NCBI RefSeq assembly: GCF_013294005.1
Contig: NZ_JABSNK010000010.1
Coordinates: forward strand, 1 to 64,000
Source of the DNA: Flavobacterium gelidicaeli
Lineage (GTDB): Bacteria; Bacteroidota; Bacteroidia; Flavobacteriales; Flavobacteriaceae
DNA: 64,000 bases
Direction: 5' to 3'
Positions 45,301 through 54,368 of the stretch are shown piece by piece. The notes beneath the pieces were generated by a model that saw only the letters and a program-made list of their open reading frames with translations, ran no database searches and was not told the origin of the DNA. The translations under genes and the position numbers were made by a program. Position 1 is the stretch's first letter. The number at the start of each line of letters is the position of its first letter.

Positions 45301-47572
45301 AGGAGAAACAGCTTCAAATCTTTCTCATGGGAATTACGCACTAAATATAAAAGATAGGAACGGAATTGTATTGGGAACTTATGCCAATAATCTACTTACC
45401 CAAGAAATTGATGCAATACAATTCATGCAAGAACCTTCTAAATTATCAGTTACAATAACTAAAGACGATGTTTTTTGTAATGGTGGTAATGACGGTTGGG
45501 CTACAGCCAATGTAGTAGGAGGTACGCCGCCTTATAATTATAACTGGTCTAATGGCGTTTCGGTATTTGAAAATACCATATTAAAAGCTGGGAAATATGT
45601 AATTAATATTACAGACGCTAAAGGATGTGCTACTCAAAATGAAGTAACTATTATAGAACCTATAGCACCCATTATTGTCAAAGTCGAAAAAACAATTAAC
45701 CCAAGTTTTTATCAAGCCACTAATGGTGAAATTACCGTTACAGTAAAAGGCGGAACACTATTAGCTGATAATAGTTATTGGTTTGAATGGAAGAATAGTA
45801 AAGGTGTAGTTCAAAATTTAACAACAACAACTTTTATAGATGGTATATACACTATCAAATTAAGCGATCTTCCTGAAGAAACCTACAATTTAACAATCAG
45901 AGATGCTAATTATAATTTAGCTACAAGTAAGATGGGATGTACTGTCCTAAATACTACAGTATCTCTTGAAGATCCAGATCCTCTTGAAGTTACTTTTGAA
46001 ATTGTAAATACTATTTCTTGCCATGTTGATAATGAATTTGGTAATGAGAAAGACACAACGCCAGCAGATAGTCAAAGAGATGAATCACAAGACGGAATTT
46101 TAGTTGCTCATGTAAAAGGGGGAATTAAGTTAGAAGCAAGTCAAAACAACGGTTTACCTTATTTCTATACTTGGAAAAAGCAAAAAGGGGATGGTACATG
46201 GGGTATTTGGAACGATCAAGATGAAACAGCCCAAAATGTATCCGAAGGGACCTATGCTCTAAATATTGAAGATGCTAATGGTATAAAATTAGGTACCTAC
46301 ACTAATAATGTTTTAGTAAAGGAAATAGATGTTACTCAATACATGCAACAGCCTACTAAGCTAAACCTAACATTTACTAAATTTGATGTAGGCTGTACTG
46401 CTGCTGATGATGGATGGGCAGAGGCTCATGTAACAGGAGGAACAGCTCCTTATAGTTTTCAGTGGACGAACGAGGCTACTACGCAAAGAATTGATGATTT
46501 AACAACTAATAATTATTTTGTTCTTGTCACTGATGCAAAAGGCTGTAGTATTCAAGGAAGTATTTTTGTAGGAGATCCTGACGGAGTTATAGCAATAGAG
46601 ACAATAAAAAATCCAACTTGTTTTCAAGGAAATGATGGATCCATCAATTTAGACGTTACTGGAGGAAATTCACCCTATACTTACAAATGGAGTACAGGAG
46701 CTACTACAAAAAATGTTCAAAATCTTGCTGCAGGAAATTATGAGGTAGAAATTATGTGTCCTGATTGCTGCGTTTATAAAAAGAAATTTGTCCTTAAAAA
46801 TCCTGAACAAATTTTTGTAAATGTAGGTGAAGATAGAACCTTATGTATTGGGCAAACGTTAGATTTAGACGCCACTAATGGTGCTACAAATGCAACATAC
46901 AGTTGGACTTCAACAAATGGATTTACATCAAATGAAGCAAAAGTTACTTTATCAAAAGCAGGAACTTATCGCATAAAAGTAACTTCGGCTTTAGGGTGTA
47001 TAGGCGAAGATGAAATTACGATTAAAACAAGTCAAAACGCTATTAGTTCTGAGTTTTTATTGAGTTCACAAGCTTATTTAGACGAAGAGGTTATTTTAGT
47101 AAACACCAGTGATCCTTTTGGAGAAAGTAGTCAATGGGAAATACCTAGTGGAGTAACAATAGTAGAGCAAAAAGAAAAGTATATCACCTTAAAATTTGAC
47201 GCTGTGGGCACCTATACCTTGGGGCTGCAACAAACTCAAGGAGATTGTTTTGCTACCTATACTAAAAATATTGTAGTCGAAGCAAGGACATCGACTGCTG
47301 ACCCAAATTCAAATTCAAAATTTATTACTGGATTTATTGTAGCTCCTAACCCAAGTGATGGGAACTTCAAAGCCTATATCAATTTTGAAGAAACTAGCAC
47401 AGTAAATTTAAGGTTGTTCTCTGGAAACGGACAATTCACGGCTATACAAAAGAAAGATTCGGGTAAGAAAAAGTATGAAATTGATTTTAATACTTCCTTA
47501 TCAGCAGGAATATACATTTTAGTATTAGAAACAGAGCAACAAACACTTGTTAAAAAAATCATCATCTATTAA
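42395..47572 (+). CDS. SprB-repeat surface protein with T9SS sorting tail
   Basis: A 1725-residue exported protein (signal peptide to FSYAQ). After an N-terminal region of about 400 residues come many SprB-type repeats, each with a Cys, then an NDGxxxxxVxGG-x-PY-x-Y-x-W core, for example GGTPPYNYNWSNG and GGNSPYTYKWSTG. Three larger units of about 310 residues start near residues 600, 915 and 1222. The last two share QRDESQDGIL and a WKKQ strand. The C-terminal 80 residues form a type A T9SS sorting domain (VAPNPSDGNFKAYI to VKKIIIY). SprB repeats are known from the Flavobacterium gliding adhesin. Here the protein is likelier a scaffold or adhesin of the downstream toxin locus. Confidence 0.9.
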   Translation: MKKIYLLLLLLVSGFSYAQVNLKGEAYYKLSIIGKVGGGGSGSCGTFRGLQWISSEFQVNSRILNHFGTYKSNSQSYMNQSINYDIIYYENDPIVKLHFGTVNRKGNPKCTSYYNSGNPAVTRSFSRIYNFTEFENIDAGDRQISGEVTITSNPVINLSNPDTNNNIIGTESSIKVPAITGVKNEYFNWMYHIDGEGYYRNRTFGGRVWVDIWRALPADYQQKNSLDIKCQDFLPIDAVGKKIWLRANTNGNTVELLYAKSAPLIESVNALQTSCFDSEDGRIILKFNSKLITGETLTCSVLSYDPLTGDEQGVFYSTQDGQSITIGDDLTYEIPYDFLKGKYHVNLLGWYKEPNKVGANTYVKDSMHEVDFIITSPAPVDFSIKKKNDIYCYGNSDGVIDIVGSGGISNGIFQYSTDGGNIWITFLEGEKTSLSSLPLGDYFVNVRKLKNSEDTVGCIAMNPDGTYKIETITISQPKAALKLEYTLKEDPTFFGAANGKIVAAITGGTIKDDHTYNFEWEDKNGNPVVAKGEYNAAVETYYITLDNASDGEYTLTVTDKNYNVATDKAGCSIIESKQILTQPEEIVITIDQTQAISCNSASLNPLGNGNKIADAILTAQVKGGIPFTGSANNGLPYKFIWSKYNVLTDSWEILSDKTTKEAKNLTAGKYSLNVEDAKGNVQGTYSTTQLELANPTEFEIIEPLPILITFTSSDVSCYQGNNGLAVANVEGGAGGYTYEWFNTAEGIINGNTISQLVAGTYTVEVTDKNDCFAKASIVIIGPPSSLSINYKDIITPTFAGATNGKITAEVSGGTAKKNASYNYVWTNSNGIEQTAVTAIIGGVFTISLDNLGADDYFLTVKDENYDALKNQIINCSVLESKVTLNEPEPLKVVFEVRNTISCNSGNQFGNNIDVTPNDGQRDESQDGILIAHVTGGTPLAAATNNGLLYYFYWKKQLTDGSWVALPDIKGETASNLSHGNYALNIKDRNGIVLGTYANNLLTQEIDAIQFMQEPSKLSVTITKDDVFCNGGNDGWATANVVGGTPPYNYNWSNGVSVFENTILKAGKYVINITDAKGCATQNEVTIIEPIAPIIVKVEKTINPSFYQATNGEITVTVKGGTLLADNSYWFEWKNSKGVVQNLTTTTFIDGIYTIKLSDLPEETYNLTIRDANYNLATSKMGCTVLNTTVSLEDPDPLEVTFEIVNTISCHVDNEFGNEKDTTPADSQRDESQDGILVAHVKGGIKLEASQNNGLPYFYTWKKQKGDGTWGIWNDQDETAQNVSEGTYALNIEDANGIKLGTYTNNVLVKEIDVTQYMQQPTKLNLTFTKFDVGCTAADDGWAEAHVTGGTAPYSFQWTNEATTQRIDDLTTNNYFVLVTDAKGCSIQGSIFVGDPDGVIAIETIKNPTCFQGNDGSINLDVTGGNSPYTYKWSTGATTKNVQNLAAGNYEVEIMCPDCCVYKKKFVLKNPEQIFVNVGEDRTLCIGQTLDLDATNGATNATYSWTSTNGFTSNEAKVTLSKAGTYRIKVTSALGCIGEDEITIKTSQNAISSEFLLSSQAYLDEEVILVNTSDPFGESSQWEIPSGVTIVEQKEKYITLKFDAVGTYTLGLQQTQGDCFATYTKNIVVEARTSTADPNSNSKFITGFIVAPNPSDGNFKAYINFEETSTVNLRLFSGNGQFTAIQKKDSGKKKYEIDFNTSLSAGIYILVLETEQQTLVKKIIIY

Positions 47573-47573
47573 A

Positions 47574-50500
47574 ATGAAGAATCATTTCAAAAATATTGTA
47601 CTATTTGTATTGTTCTCTCTTTCAGGGATAGGTGGTTTTGGTATTTCGGCTTACGCTCAATTATACCCTGTACAACTGACGCCTATTTTTAATAGTCCGT
47701 ATAGTGTAAAAATATCCGACTATGCCACTAGCATGGATACTAAAATGCAGTTGCTTATCAATCCTAATGATATTTCGATAAACAATAGGCAAGTACGACT
47801 TAAGTTATTTATTCAAGGCAATGGTATTAACATACAAAGTAGTGATTATGTTCAGGGATTGCCACCAATATATATTAATGGAGGCGAATTAAAAACGATA
47901 ACCAATACTGATATTTCGGCTTTATTTAGATTAGAAAACCTACAAGGAATTTCGGCAACTCAGTATGCAAACCCTTTGCCAGAAGGGATGTACAGTTTCT
48001 GCTTTGAAATGTATGACTATGTAACCAATCAAAAAATTTCTAGAAAAAGTTGCGCCAATTTATACCTTATATTAAATGATCCTCCATTATTAAATACGCC
48101 ACAAAATAAGGAGTTAATAGCGTATACAGAGTTTCCTAATATTTTGTTCACCTGGACACCAAGACAAATTAACGCTACTAATGTATCGTATCAATTTGAA
48201 CTTAAGCAACTTTTTGATGATACCCTAGATCCTCAAATTGGTTTTCAAATGGCTCCTGTTTTACATCAGGAAACACTATTTGGTACGGCATTACTTTATA
48301 ACTTAAGCAAACCTGTATTAGTTCCAGGAATGCGCTATGCTTGGCGTGTAAAAGCCATCTCTACAACAGGACTTTCAGAGAATGCGGTGTTTAAAAATGA
48401 GGGCTACAGCGAAATTTATTCCTTCAAGTACACCGCCGCATGTGTAGCTCCTAGTTTTGTATTAAGTGAATCACAAAGTACTAAAAGCGTAAAGATAATC
48501 TGGCAAGGTGTTCCTGAACACACGCGCTACCAAATTCAATATAGAAAACAAGGTGTGCGTAATGCCCAATGGTTTTCTAATTACAGCCAAAACACACAAA
48601 GCTTACTAACTGACTTAGAACCAGGTATTACCTATGAATTTAGAGTAGGATCTAGTTGCGAATCAGTAAATGATGGGGTGCAATCATTTACGTATTCAGG
48701 TATAAATACCTTTACCACAACTATAGATAATAAAGAGATAGCTTACAATTGTGGTATTGTTCCAGAAATAAGCATTACCAATCAAAAACCATTAACTAAT
48801 TTAATACAAAGCGAAACCTTTACTGCAGGAGATTTTCCGGTAACTATTTTAGAATTAGTGGGTAAAAACAGCCCTTATTCAGGTAAGGGGTATATCATAG
48901 TTCCTTATTTAGCCGATACAAAAATAGCAGTAGAGTTCAATAGCATCGTTATTAATACAGATTACCAATTAATAAGCGGTGTTGTCGAGACAAGCTACAA
49001 TCCAGAGTGGAAAAATGTTACTGATGTAGAAGATTTTACTGGCGAAGGTCAGGGCGGACAAATTGAAGAAACCGTTCCGTTTAAAATACAAGATATTGTA
49101 ATTAATGCCAATGGTGATATTGTAGTTAACGGTACAGAAGGGGAACAAATTATAATTCCTGGGGGTAAAGACACTGTTATTAGCGAAGATTTAAAAGATG
49201 CCGATGGAAATAATGTACCAGGAAAAGTATACACCGTTGACAGTAAAGGTAATGGAAGTAACGAAGCAATTGCCGCTGCTCCTGATGGTAAACCAACCCC
49301 CGCAAATACTGATGGGGTAGATGCAAGCGGTCAAGCCAATGCCTTTACGGCCCAAGGTGCGAGTATAGCGTTTACGGTAAACAGCAGTAGTAAGTATGCC
49401 TTTGATGTTATGCCAAAAAATGCTACAGTTGCTTTACAAAAGTTGTATAAAAAAGTAGACGGCGTGGCACTACCTTACAAAGCAGTGGTCAATGGTTTTA
49501 GCGATACTCTTATAGCAACTTTAACGCTTACAGATACAATTGTAAAACCCGAGAATATTGTTTTCAAGACACAAAATGGAGCACTTATAAACGCTACTAG
49601 AAACGATAAAACATTTGAACTTACCGTAAAAGGAAACCTATCCTATGCCGAAGAGCAAATACTAGCCACTGTAAAACAAGGGGACAAATGGAAAGTAATA
49701 GGGGCATTTATGCTAGTGCATATTTCGCCAAAAGAGGTAAATGTAGCATTAGTTCCTACTGATAAAGTTTCTGAGGATAAGCTGGACGCTATCATTGTAG
49801 AAACTCAAAAGACCTACAATAAAGTAGGTATTAAAATAAATTTTAAGAAAGAAGGAATACTTAATATTAATTCAGTCGTATCCGGTAATACAATTACAAC
49901 TGAAAAAAACACCATTACTTCTACTTATAGTGCAGAGCAACAGAAAATCAATGCTTTATATAAAAGTGATAGCTATGTATTATTTATTACTGATAAAACT
50001 TCAAGTACAGGACAACAAGGATACATGCGCCAGAATGGACAATATGGTTATGTATTTAACTCAGCAAATAGTAGTACACCAGCACATGAATTAGGCCATG
50101 GGATTTTTAAATTGGAGCACCCTTTTGAACAGTATAATACTACAGAAAAAAGCACTGATTTATTGATGGATTACAGTCAAGGTACCGTTTTAAACCACCA
50201 AGATTGGAAACAGATTAATGATCCTGCATTTAAATTTTATGGGTTTCAGAGTCAAAGTAGTGGGGCTTTGGCTGGAGGTGGGCTTGAAGATCTAATTATG
50301 GTTTTGAAAAACCTTGCTACAGACTCATTTATTAAGTGCACGGTTTGTGAGGAAAATAAATTTGAAGCAGTCGGAGGTTTTGATGGATCGAAAAGACAGT
50401 TTAGAAAGGTTTCTTACAATAATAAAACTTATATATGTTTATTAGCATCATTAAAAGAAGGTCATAAAATAGATCTTATAACTGATGACTTATTAAGTTA

Positions 50501-52247
50501 TGCAGATAATATTGCAGAAACTCAGCCTGAATTTGCTCAACTTATTGAGGCTACTAAATCAACATTCAGTAATAAGAAAGATTTATTAGCTGTAATAAGT
50601 AATAATTCTCAATTAGTTTCATGCGATGTAATTTACCCTTTTAGCAATGACATTTGTGCAGGAGGAAAAATGGTAGATGATCAAACACTTTTAAATGTAA
50701 GTAAAGAATTAGAAAATTGTTACTATTCAGATTTTTTACCGAAACTAGTTGCTGGTTATTTAAAGGAAATCACTACCAATTCAAGAAAGAATCAAGGAAT
50801 TGAATTTGTCAAAGACGGTAAAGTTTATAAATTAAATGGAGATGTAGTCGAAGAAGTTAAAACACCATTAACTGATGATGATATCAGAAATGGAAAATGG
50901 ACTGACACAGCAACCGATGTTAAAATTAGAGTTACCCAAAATAAGGAAGGAGTTTTTCAATACCAAGCAATTGGAATACGAAGCTCGTTAACTGTGGCAA
51001 GTGGTAAAACTGCCAAGCTAAAAGATCTTGCGGCGTATATAGAAAATCAGGGCAACCTCTTCTTTCAAAAGTATAAAGTAACTGAAGCAGATTTAACTCC
51101 AATAAAAATGGGTGTTAGTTTGAATAATGATAGTGAAGTTTTTGCAGATGGTAAGAACATTGCTATAGATAATAATGCAACATTCTTCAAAATTTCATCT
51201 GAGGGAATAGGACTTTTAACGACGTTCTTACAAACGGCATTAATAGAAGAAACTGCTTATTTAAATAGTACCGAAAATAATACTACAATTCATGCACCTG
51301 GGCTTGTAACTGGATCTGTAGAAAGCGGGGCAACTGTTGTAACAGATGTGACGAGTCTTTGCTCAATGGTTTATGATTTGTCTACAGATGATAAAGCGAG
51401 AAGCGATATGTGGACTGGACTTATTAAGCTAAAAGACGCTGTCAAAGATGAGCCTTCTGGAGTAATACCAATCTTTGTTCAAATGCTAAGTGGCAATACA
51501 AATGATGAGTGGGCAGTAATTGCAGACAAACAGTCAGATGAAGGTAAGAAAGGGCATTTGTACTCAAGAGGTGTAGTGACTTCTGTAAAAAGCGTCCTTG
51601 TAGGTGGTGCGCTAATTACAAAACTACCAACTCTAGCAGAGGAATTAGTAGGCAAGATTGAAGATGTTTTAAAAGTTGGTAATAAGATATTTAAGTCAGC
51701 AGATGAACTTGCGAATGCATTATATAAAGCAAGGTCTGATATTAGAAAAGGTATTATTGATTTTACAGAGAGTAGAAATTTGGCTTTAGAATACTTTGAG
51801 CATATTAAGAAAACCGATTTAACTTTAAAAAACGTAAAATTTGATGATTGGTTTGAAAACACCTTTAAAAAATATGAAGCAGGAACACCAAATTTTGAAG
51901 CACATCATGTTATTCCAGCGGATTTATTAAAGACAAATCCAGATTTAAAAAAACTGCTATTTGATTTACAAAAAGCAGACCCTGATTTTAAATTTGATTT
52001 TAATGGTTTAGATAATGGTATAATGTTACAAAAGAAAAGTTTAAGTTTAGATATTAGTGGGCACACTTCACACAAAAAATATAATAATGCAATAGGAAAA
52101 AAAATAACGGAAATATGTAATGACTCTAATTTGGATAATTTTGAAAAATTTGAAGAAGTACAGGATCTAATTAAGAATACGAAAGAAAAACTTAAAAAAG
52201 AAGTTTTATTGGGAAATAAAGATGTAAATGATATAATAAATTTCTAA
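47574..52247 (+). CDS. Giant exported protein with zinc-peptidase-like motif and C-terminal AHH nuclease (polymorphic toxin)
   Basis: A 1557-residue exported protein (signal peptide to SAYAQ). The N-terminal 280 residues (LYPVQLTPIFNSPYSVKISD onward) resemble the region I know as TANFOR domain in Bacteroidota surface proteins. An FN3 unit follows (about 285-385). Near residue 838 the motif HELGHGIFKLEH fits a zinc-peptidase site, possibly for self-processing. The C-terminal 120 residues carry FEAHHVIPADLL with Ala1443-His1444-His1445, then NGLDNGIML and SGHTSHKKY, the AHH-type HNH nuclease layout of polymorphic toxins. The start at 47574 follows the previous stop by one base. A likely immunity gene follows at 52253. 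Confidence 0.85.
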   Translation: MKNHFKNIVLFVLFSLSGIGGFGISAYAQLYPVQLTPIFNSPYSVKISDYATSMDTKMQLLINPNDISINNRQVRLKLFIQGNGINIQSSDYVQGLPPIYINGGELKTITNTDISALFRLENLQGISATQYANPLPEGMYSFCFEMYDYVTNQKISRKSCANLYLILNDPPLLNTPQNKELIAYTEFPNILFTWTPRQINATNVSYQFELKQLFDDTLDPQIGFQMAPVLHQETLFGTALLYNLSKPVLVPGMRYAWRVKAISTTGLSENAVFKNEGYSEIYSFKYTAACVAPSFVLSESQSTKSVKIIWQGVPEHTRYQIQYRKQGVRNAQWFSNYSQNTQSLLTDLEPGITYEFRVGSSCESVNDGVQSFTYSGINTFTTTIDNKEIAYNCGIVPEISITNQKPLTNLIQSETFTAGDFPVTILELVGKNSPYSGKGYIIVPYLADTKIAVEFNSIVINTDYQLISGVVETSYNPEWKNVTDVEDFTGEGQGGQIEETVPFKIQDIVINANGDIVVNGTEGEQIIIPGGKDTVISEDLKDADGNNVPGKVYTVDSKGNGSNEAIAAAPDGKPTPANTDGVDASGQANAFTAQGASIAFTVNSSSKYAFDVMPKNATVALQKLYKKVDGVALPYKAVVNGFSDTLIATLTLTDTIVKPENIVFKTQNGALINATRNDKTFELTVKGNLSYAEEQILATVKQGDKWKVIGAFMLVHISPKEVNVALVPTDKVSEDKLDAIIVETQKTYNKVGIKINFKKEGILNINSVVSGNTITTEKNTITSTYSAEQQKINALYKSDSYVLFITDKTSSTGQQGYMRQNGQYGYVFNSANSSTPAHELGHGIFKLEHPFEQYNTTEKSTDLLMDYSQGTVLNHQDWKQINDPAFKFYGFQSQSSGALAGGGLEDLIMVLKNLATDSFIKCTVCEENKFEAVGGFDGSKRQFRKVSYNNKTYICLLASLKEGHKIDLITDDLLSYADNIAETQPEFAQLIEATKSTFSNKKDLLAVISNNSQLVSCDVIYPFSNDICAGGKMVDDQTLLNVSKELENCYYSDFLPKLVAGYLKEITTNSRKNQGIEFVKDGKVYKLNGDVVEEVKTPLTDDDIRNGKWTDTATDVKIRVTQNKEGVFQYQAIGIRSSLTVASGKTAKLKDLAAYIENQGNLFFQKYKVTEADLTPIKMGVSLNNDSEVFADGKNIAIDNNATFFKISSEGIGLLTTFLQTALIEETAYLNSTENNTTIHAPGLVTGSVESGATVVTDVTSLCSMVYDLSTDDKARSDMWTGLIKLKDAVKDEPSGVIPIFVQMLSGNTNDEWAVIADKQSDEGKKGHLYSRGVVTSVKSVLVGGALITKLPTLAEELVGKIEDVLKVGNKIFKSADELANALYKARSDIRKGIIDFTESRNLALEYFEHIKKTDLTLKNVKFDDWFENTFKKYEAGTPNFEAHHVIPADLLKTNPDLKKLLFDLQKADPDFKFDFNGLDNGIMLQKKSLSLDISGHTSHKKYNNAIGKKITEICNDSNLDNFEKFEEVQDLIKNTKEKLKKEVLLGNKDVNDIINF

Positions 52248-52252
52248 TTATC

Positions 52253-52927
52253 ATGAAATACTACAAAATTGATTATATAAGTATTTTTAATACTAAAGAA
52301 GAGGTTTTAGGTTATGCCAACGGTGAATTTGTTCATAACGGTAAAGAATATTTTGAAAAAATTGGTAATGGCGAAATAATTAAAGAAGCTCCTGTTTTTA
52401 ATTACTTTTATTTGCAAACTTCTGGGGCTAAAAAGGAATGGGAATGGCGCTTGCAAGATGTGCATGGAGGAGCTTATGAATATCCTGCAGGGGGATATTG
52501 GTATATTTCAGATGATTTTAAACTTTTGTTAGAAAATTTTAAAATCGCTCCAGATTATCATTTTTATGAAACTAAGCTTTTGTATAAAGGCAATAAATTA
52601 AAATATTGGATCTTTCAGTCCCCTATAAATCCGTTTCAAAATATGGATTTTCAGAAATGTGAGTTCATCATTAAAGATAATATTAATACTTATATCTTTC
52701 ATTCTAAAGAAGAGTATTTATTATTTTACAAAAAACATTATAGAGAAACAAAAACAAAACTACGAAGTAAAATAATATTTTTTAATGAGTATTATGATTA
52801 TGTGGTAAATGCAAATACAGGAGATAAACTAGTTTCAGAAAATTTAAAAAATGCGATTGAAACCTTGAAGTTGGAGGGCTTAGAGTTTTTTGAAATTGAT
52901 TATGAGGTAAGCGTGGCAAACTCTTAA
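52253..52927 (+). CDS. Probable immunity protein to the AHH toxin
   Basis: A 224-residue protein without signal peptide, starting five bases after the toxin stop, the normal place for an immunity gene. The sequence is rich in aromatic and acidic residues (YWYISDDFKLLLENFKIAPDYHFYE, reduced core YWYISDDFK) and ends with ETLKLEGLEFFEIDYE. The strand-helix pattern recalls DUF1629/Imm11-type immunity proteins, but I am not certain. Function as inhibitor of the preceding nuclease is inferred from position, size and cytoplasmic location. Confidence 0.7.
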   Translation: MKYYKIDYISIFNTKEEVLGYANGEFVHNGKEYFEKIGNGEIIKEAPVFNYFYLQTSGAKKEWEWRLQDVHGGAYEYPAGGYWYISDDFKLLLENFKIAPDYHFYETKLLYKGNKLKYWIFQSPINPFQNMDFQKCEFIIKDNINTYIFHSKEEYLLFYKKHYRETKTKLRSKIIFFNEYYDYVVNANTGDKLVSENLKNAIETLKLEGLEFFEIDYEVSVANS

Positions 52928-52944
52928 AAAGTATTGAAGAAGTC

Positions 52945-53029
52945 CCCCGCTGGTTTGAGCGTATGCTAGCGCGAGCGTCTCCCCGCTGGCTTGAGCGTAT
53001 GCTAGCGCGAGCGTCTCGCTCGTGCCCAC
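52945..53029. repeat. Tandem REP elements left of the RAYT gene
   Basis: A 36-base unit occurs twice in tandem (52945-52980 and 52981-53016) with a single difference, then a tail CGCTCGTGCCCAC to 53029. Each unit has the hairpin core GCTAGCGCGAGCGTCT. GC content is far above the neighbours. The complement of the end recurs to the right of the transposase gene at 53610-53642. Confidence 0.85.
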
Positions 53030-53052
53030 AAAGTAAACACAATATTAATTAA

Positions 53053-53601
53053 ATGAGTACAAAATATAAATTTGGAGAAAAAACAGGAGCTTATTTTGTG
53101 AGTTTCGCAACAATAAATTGGATTGACGTATTTACAAGAGATGCTTATTTTTGGATTATTATAGAATCATTGGATTTTTGTAGAAAAAATAAGGGGATGG
53201 AAATATATGGATATTGCATTATGCCAAGTCACGAACACTTAATTTTTCGTTCGGGAAATGGTGATCCATCAGGATTGATGCGAGATTTTAAAGGTTTTAC
53301 TCCAAAAAAAATGCTTAAAACAATTGAAAAAAATGTTCAAGAGAGCCGAAGAGAATGGATGCTTTGGATGATGGATCGAGCAGGTAAAAAGAATAGTAAT
53401 GTAGAGCATAGACAATTTTGGCAACAAGATAATCATCCAATAGAGATTTGGTCGTTAAAGGTTTTTGAGCAAAAGCTTAACTATATTCATCAAAATCCTG
53501 TTGAGTCAGGTTTTGTAACTGACCCAATAGATTGGAAATACAGCAGTGCTAGAAATTATGGAAATAATGACCAAACACTTTTAGAGATAGATGTGAATTG
53601 A
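53053..53601 (+). CDS. REP-associated tyrosine transposase (RAYT)
   Basis: A 182-residue Y1-type HUH transposase. The His pair lies in IMPSHEHLIF, and the catalytic Tyr is probably in LNYIHQNPVESGF, the family signature. KFGEKTGAYFVSFATINW is the opening strand. RAYT proteins act on REP sequences, which are indeed present on both sides. The gene and its REPs form a mobile unit of about 0.7 kb inserted between the immunity gene and the rest of the surface-protein locus. It appears intact. Confidence 0.93.
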   Translation: MSTKYKFGEKTGAYFVSFATINWIDVFTRDAYFWIIIESLDFCRKNKGMEIYGYCIMPSHEHLIFRSGNGDPSGLMRDFKGFTPKKMLKTIEKNVQESRREWMLWMMDRAGKKNSNVEHRQFWQQDNHPIEIWSLKVFEQKLNYIHQNPVESGFVTDPIDWKYSSARNYGNNDQTLLEIDVN

Positions 53602-53609
53602 TTTATAAT

Positions 53610-53642
53610 GTGGGCACGAGCGGGACGCTCGCGCTAGCGGGG
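53610..53642. repeat. REP element right of the RAYT gene, inverted
   Basis: GTGGGCACGAGCGGGACGCT and the rest to GCGGGG is the inverted copy of the left-hand REP tail, with one change in the hairpin loop. Together with 52945-53029 it brackets the transposase gene. The following bases, GAATCCTTTTGTGTAATTCG, share wording with the motif found before the GH10 relics at 24575 and 29981. Confidence 0.85.
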
Positions 53643-53787
53643 GAATCCTTTTGTGTAATTCGTGAATAAAGAACAAAGCAAAGTAACAATACGTTAATAA
53701 AATTAATTAAAAGTAAATGTGTGGGCTTTTGATTAATTAAACAATAAATCACACAATAAAATAAATTAAAATTTAATTAGTAACAAA

Positions 53788-54246
53788 ATGAAAACATTCA
53801 AAACAACAAAATCAATTATTTTAACAGCCTTAATGGTAGTAGGAACTTTATTTACATCATGCAGTAGTGATGATAATGATGCATCTATTGTAGGGGTATG
53901 GAAAAGAACAACTACTGTAAGCGAAACTTTTAAAGCAGGAGTTTCACAAAGCAAAACAACTTATGTAAGTGATGCTGAAAATTATTCAAAAATAACATTT
54001 AATGCTGATGGTACATATTCTGAATATGAAATATCTTCAAATGATTCTCCTTCTACAGATCCTGGTACATACACATTTACAAGTGATGTATTGACATTGA
54101 AATATGATGGTGAGGATACGGTTTTTGAAAAATTCCCATATACCTTATCAAATAACAATCTAGTTTTGATATATACTGAGGATTATGAATCGGAAGGCGG
54201 TGTTGCTGCAAAAAATGTAACGACTACTACATATACTAGACAATAA
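53788..54246 (+). CDS. Lipocalin-like lipoprotein
   Basis: A 152-residue lipoprotein (lipobox LFTSCSSDD). The mature part has the lipocalin-like opening IVGVWKRTTTVSE, then ITFNADGTYSEYE and GTYTFTSDVLTLKY, the strand pattern common to small Bacteroidota lipocalin-like proteins. It is present right of the RAYT insertion. The ligand is unknown. Many such genes accompany toxin or surface loci without a defined role. Confidence 0.8.
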   Translation: MKTFKTTKSIILTALMVVGTLFTSCSSDDNDASIVGVWKRTTTVSETFKAGVSQSKTTYVSDAENYSKITFNADGTYSEYEISSNDSPSTDPGTYTFTSDVLTLKYDGEDTVFEKFPYTLSNNNLVLIYTEDYESEGGVAAKNVTTTTYTRQ

Positions 54247-54322
54247 CAACCTATTGAATTTAGTATGATGTAGTTAAATAAAATGTGTTGATTACGTTTA
54301 TTAATTTTAATAAATTATTTAG

Positions 54323-54344
54323 GACTGTCCTCAGGGACAGTCTT
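54323..54344 (+). terminator. Hairpin after the lipocalin-like gene
   Basis: GACTGTCC at 54323-54330 pairs with GGACAGTC at 54335-54342 around the tetraloop TCAG. Only a short T stretch follows, so termination may be partial. Confidence 0.55.
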
Positions 54345-54368
54345 AAAATAGATAAAATAATAATAATT

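Noticed and set aside
47574..52247. Rhs/YD-repeat toxin carrier
   Set aside because: No YD repeats or RHS core are visible. The N-terminal part is TANFOR/FN3-like.
52945..53016. Possible CRISPR-like array
   Set aside because: Only two units joined head to tail without spacers, with REP hairpins and a RAYT gene alongside.
52782..53042. Minus-strand frame with repeated Arg-Ala-Ser blocks
   Set aside because: The repeats come from translation of the tandem REP units and the frame overlaps the immunity gene.
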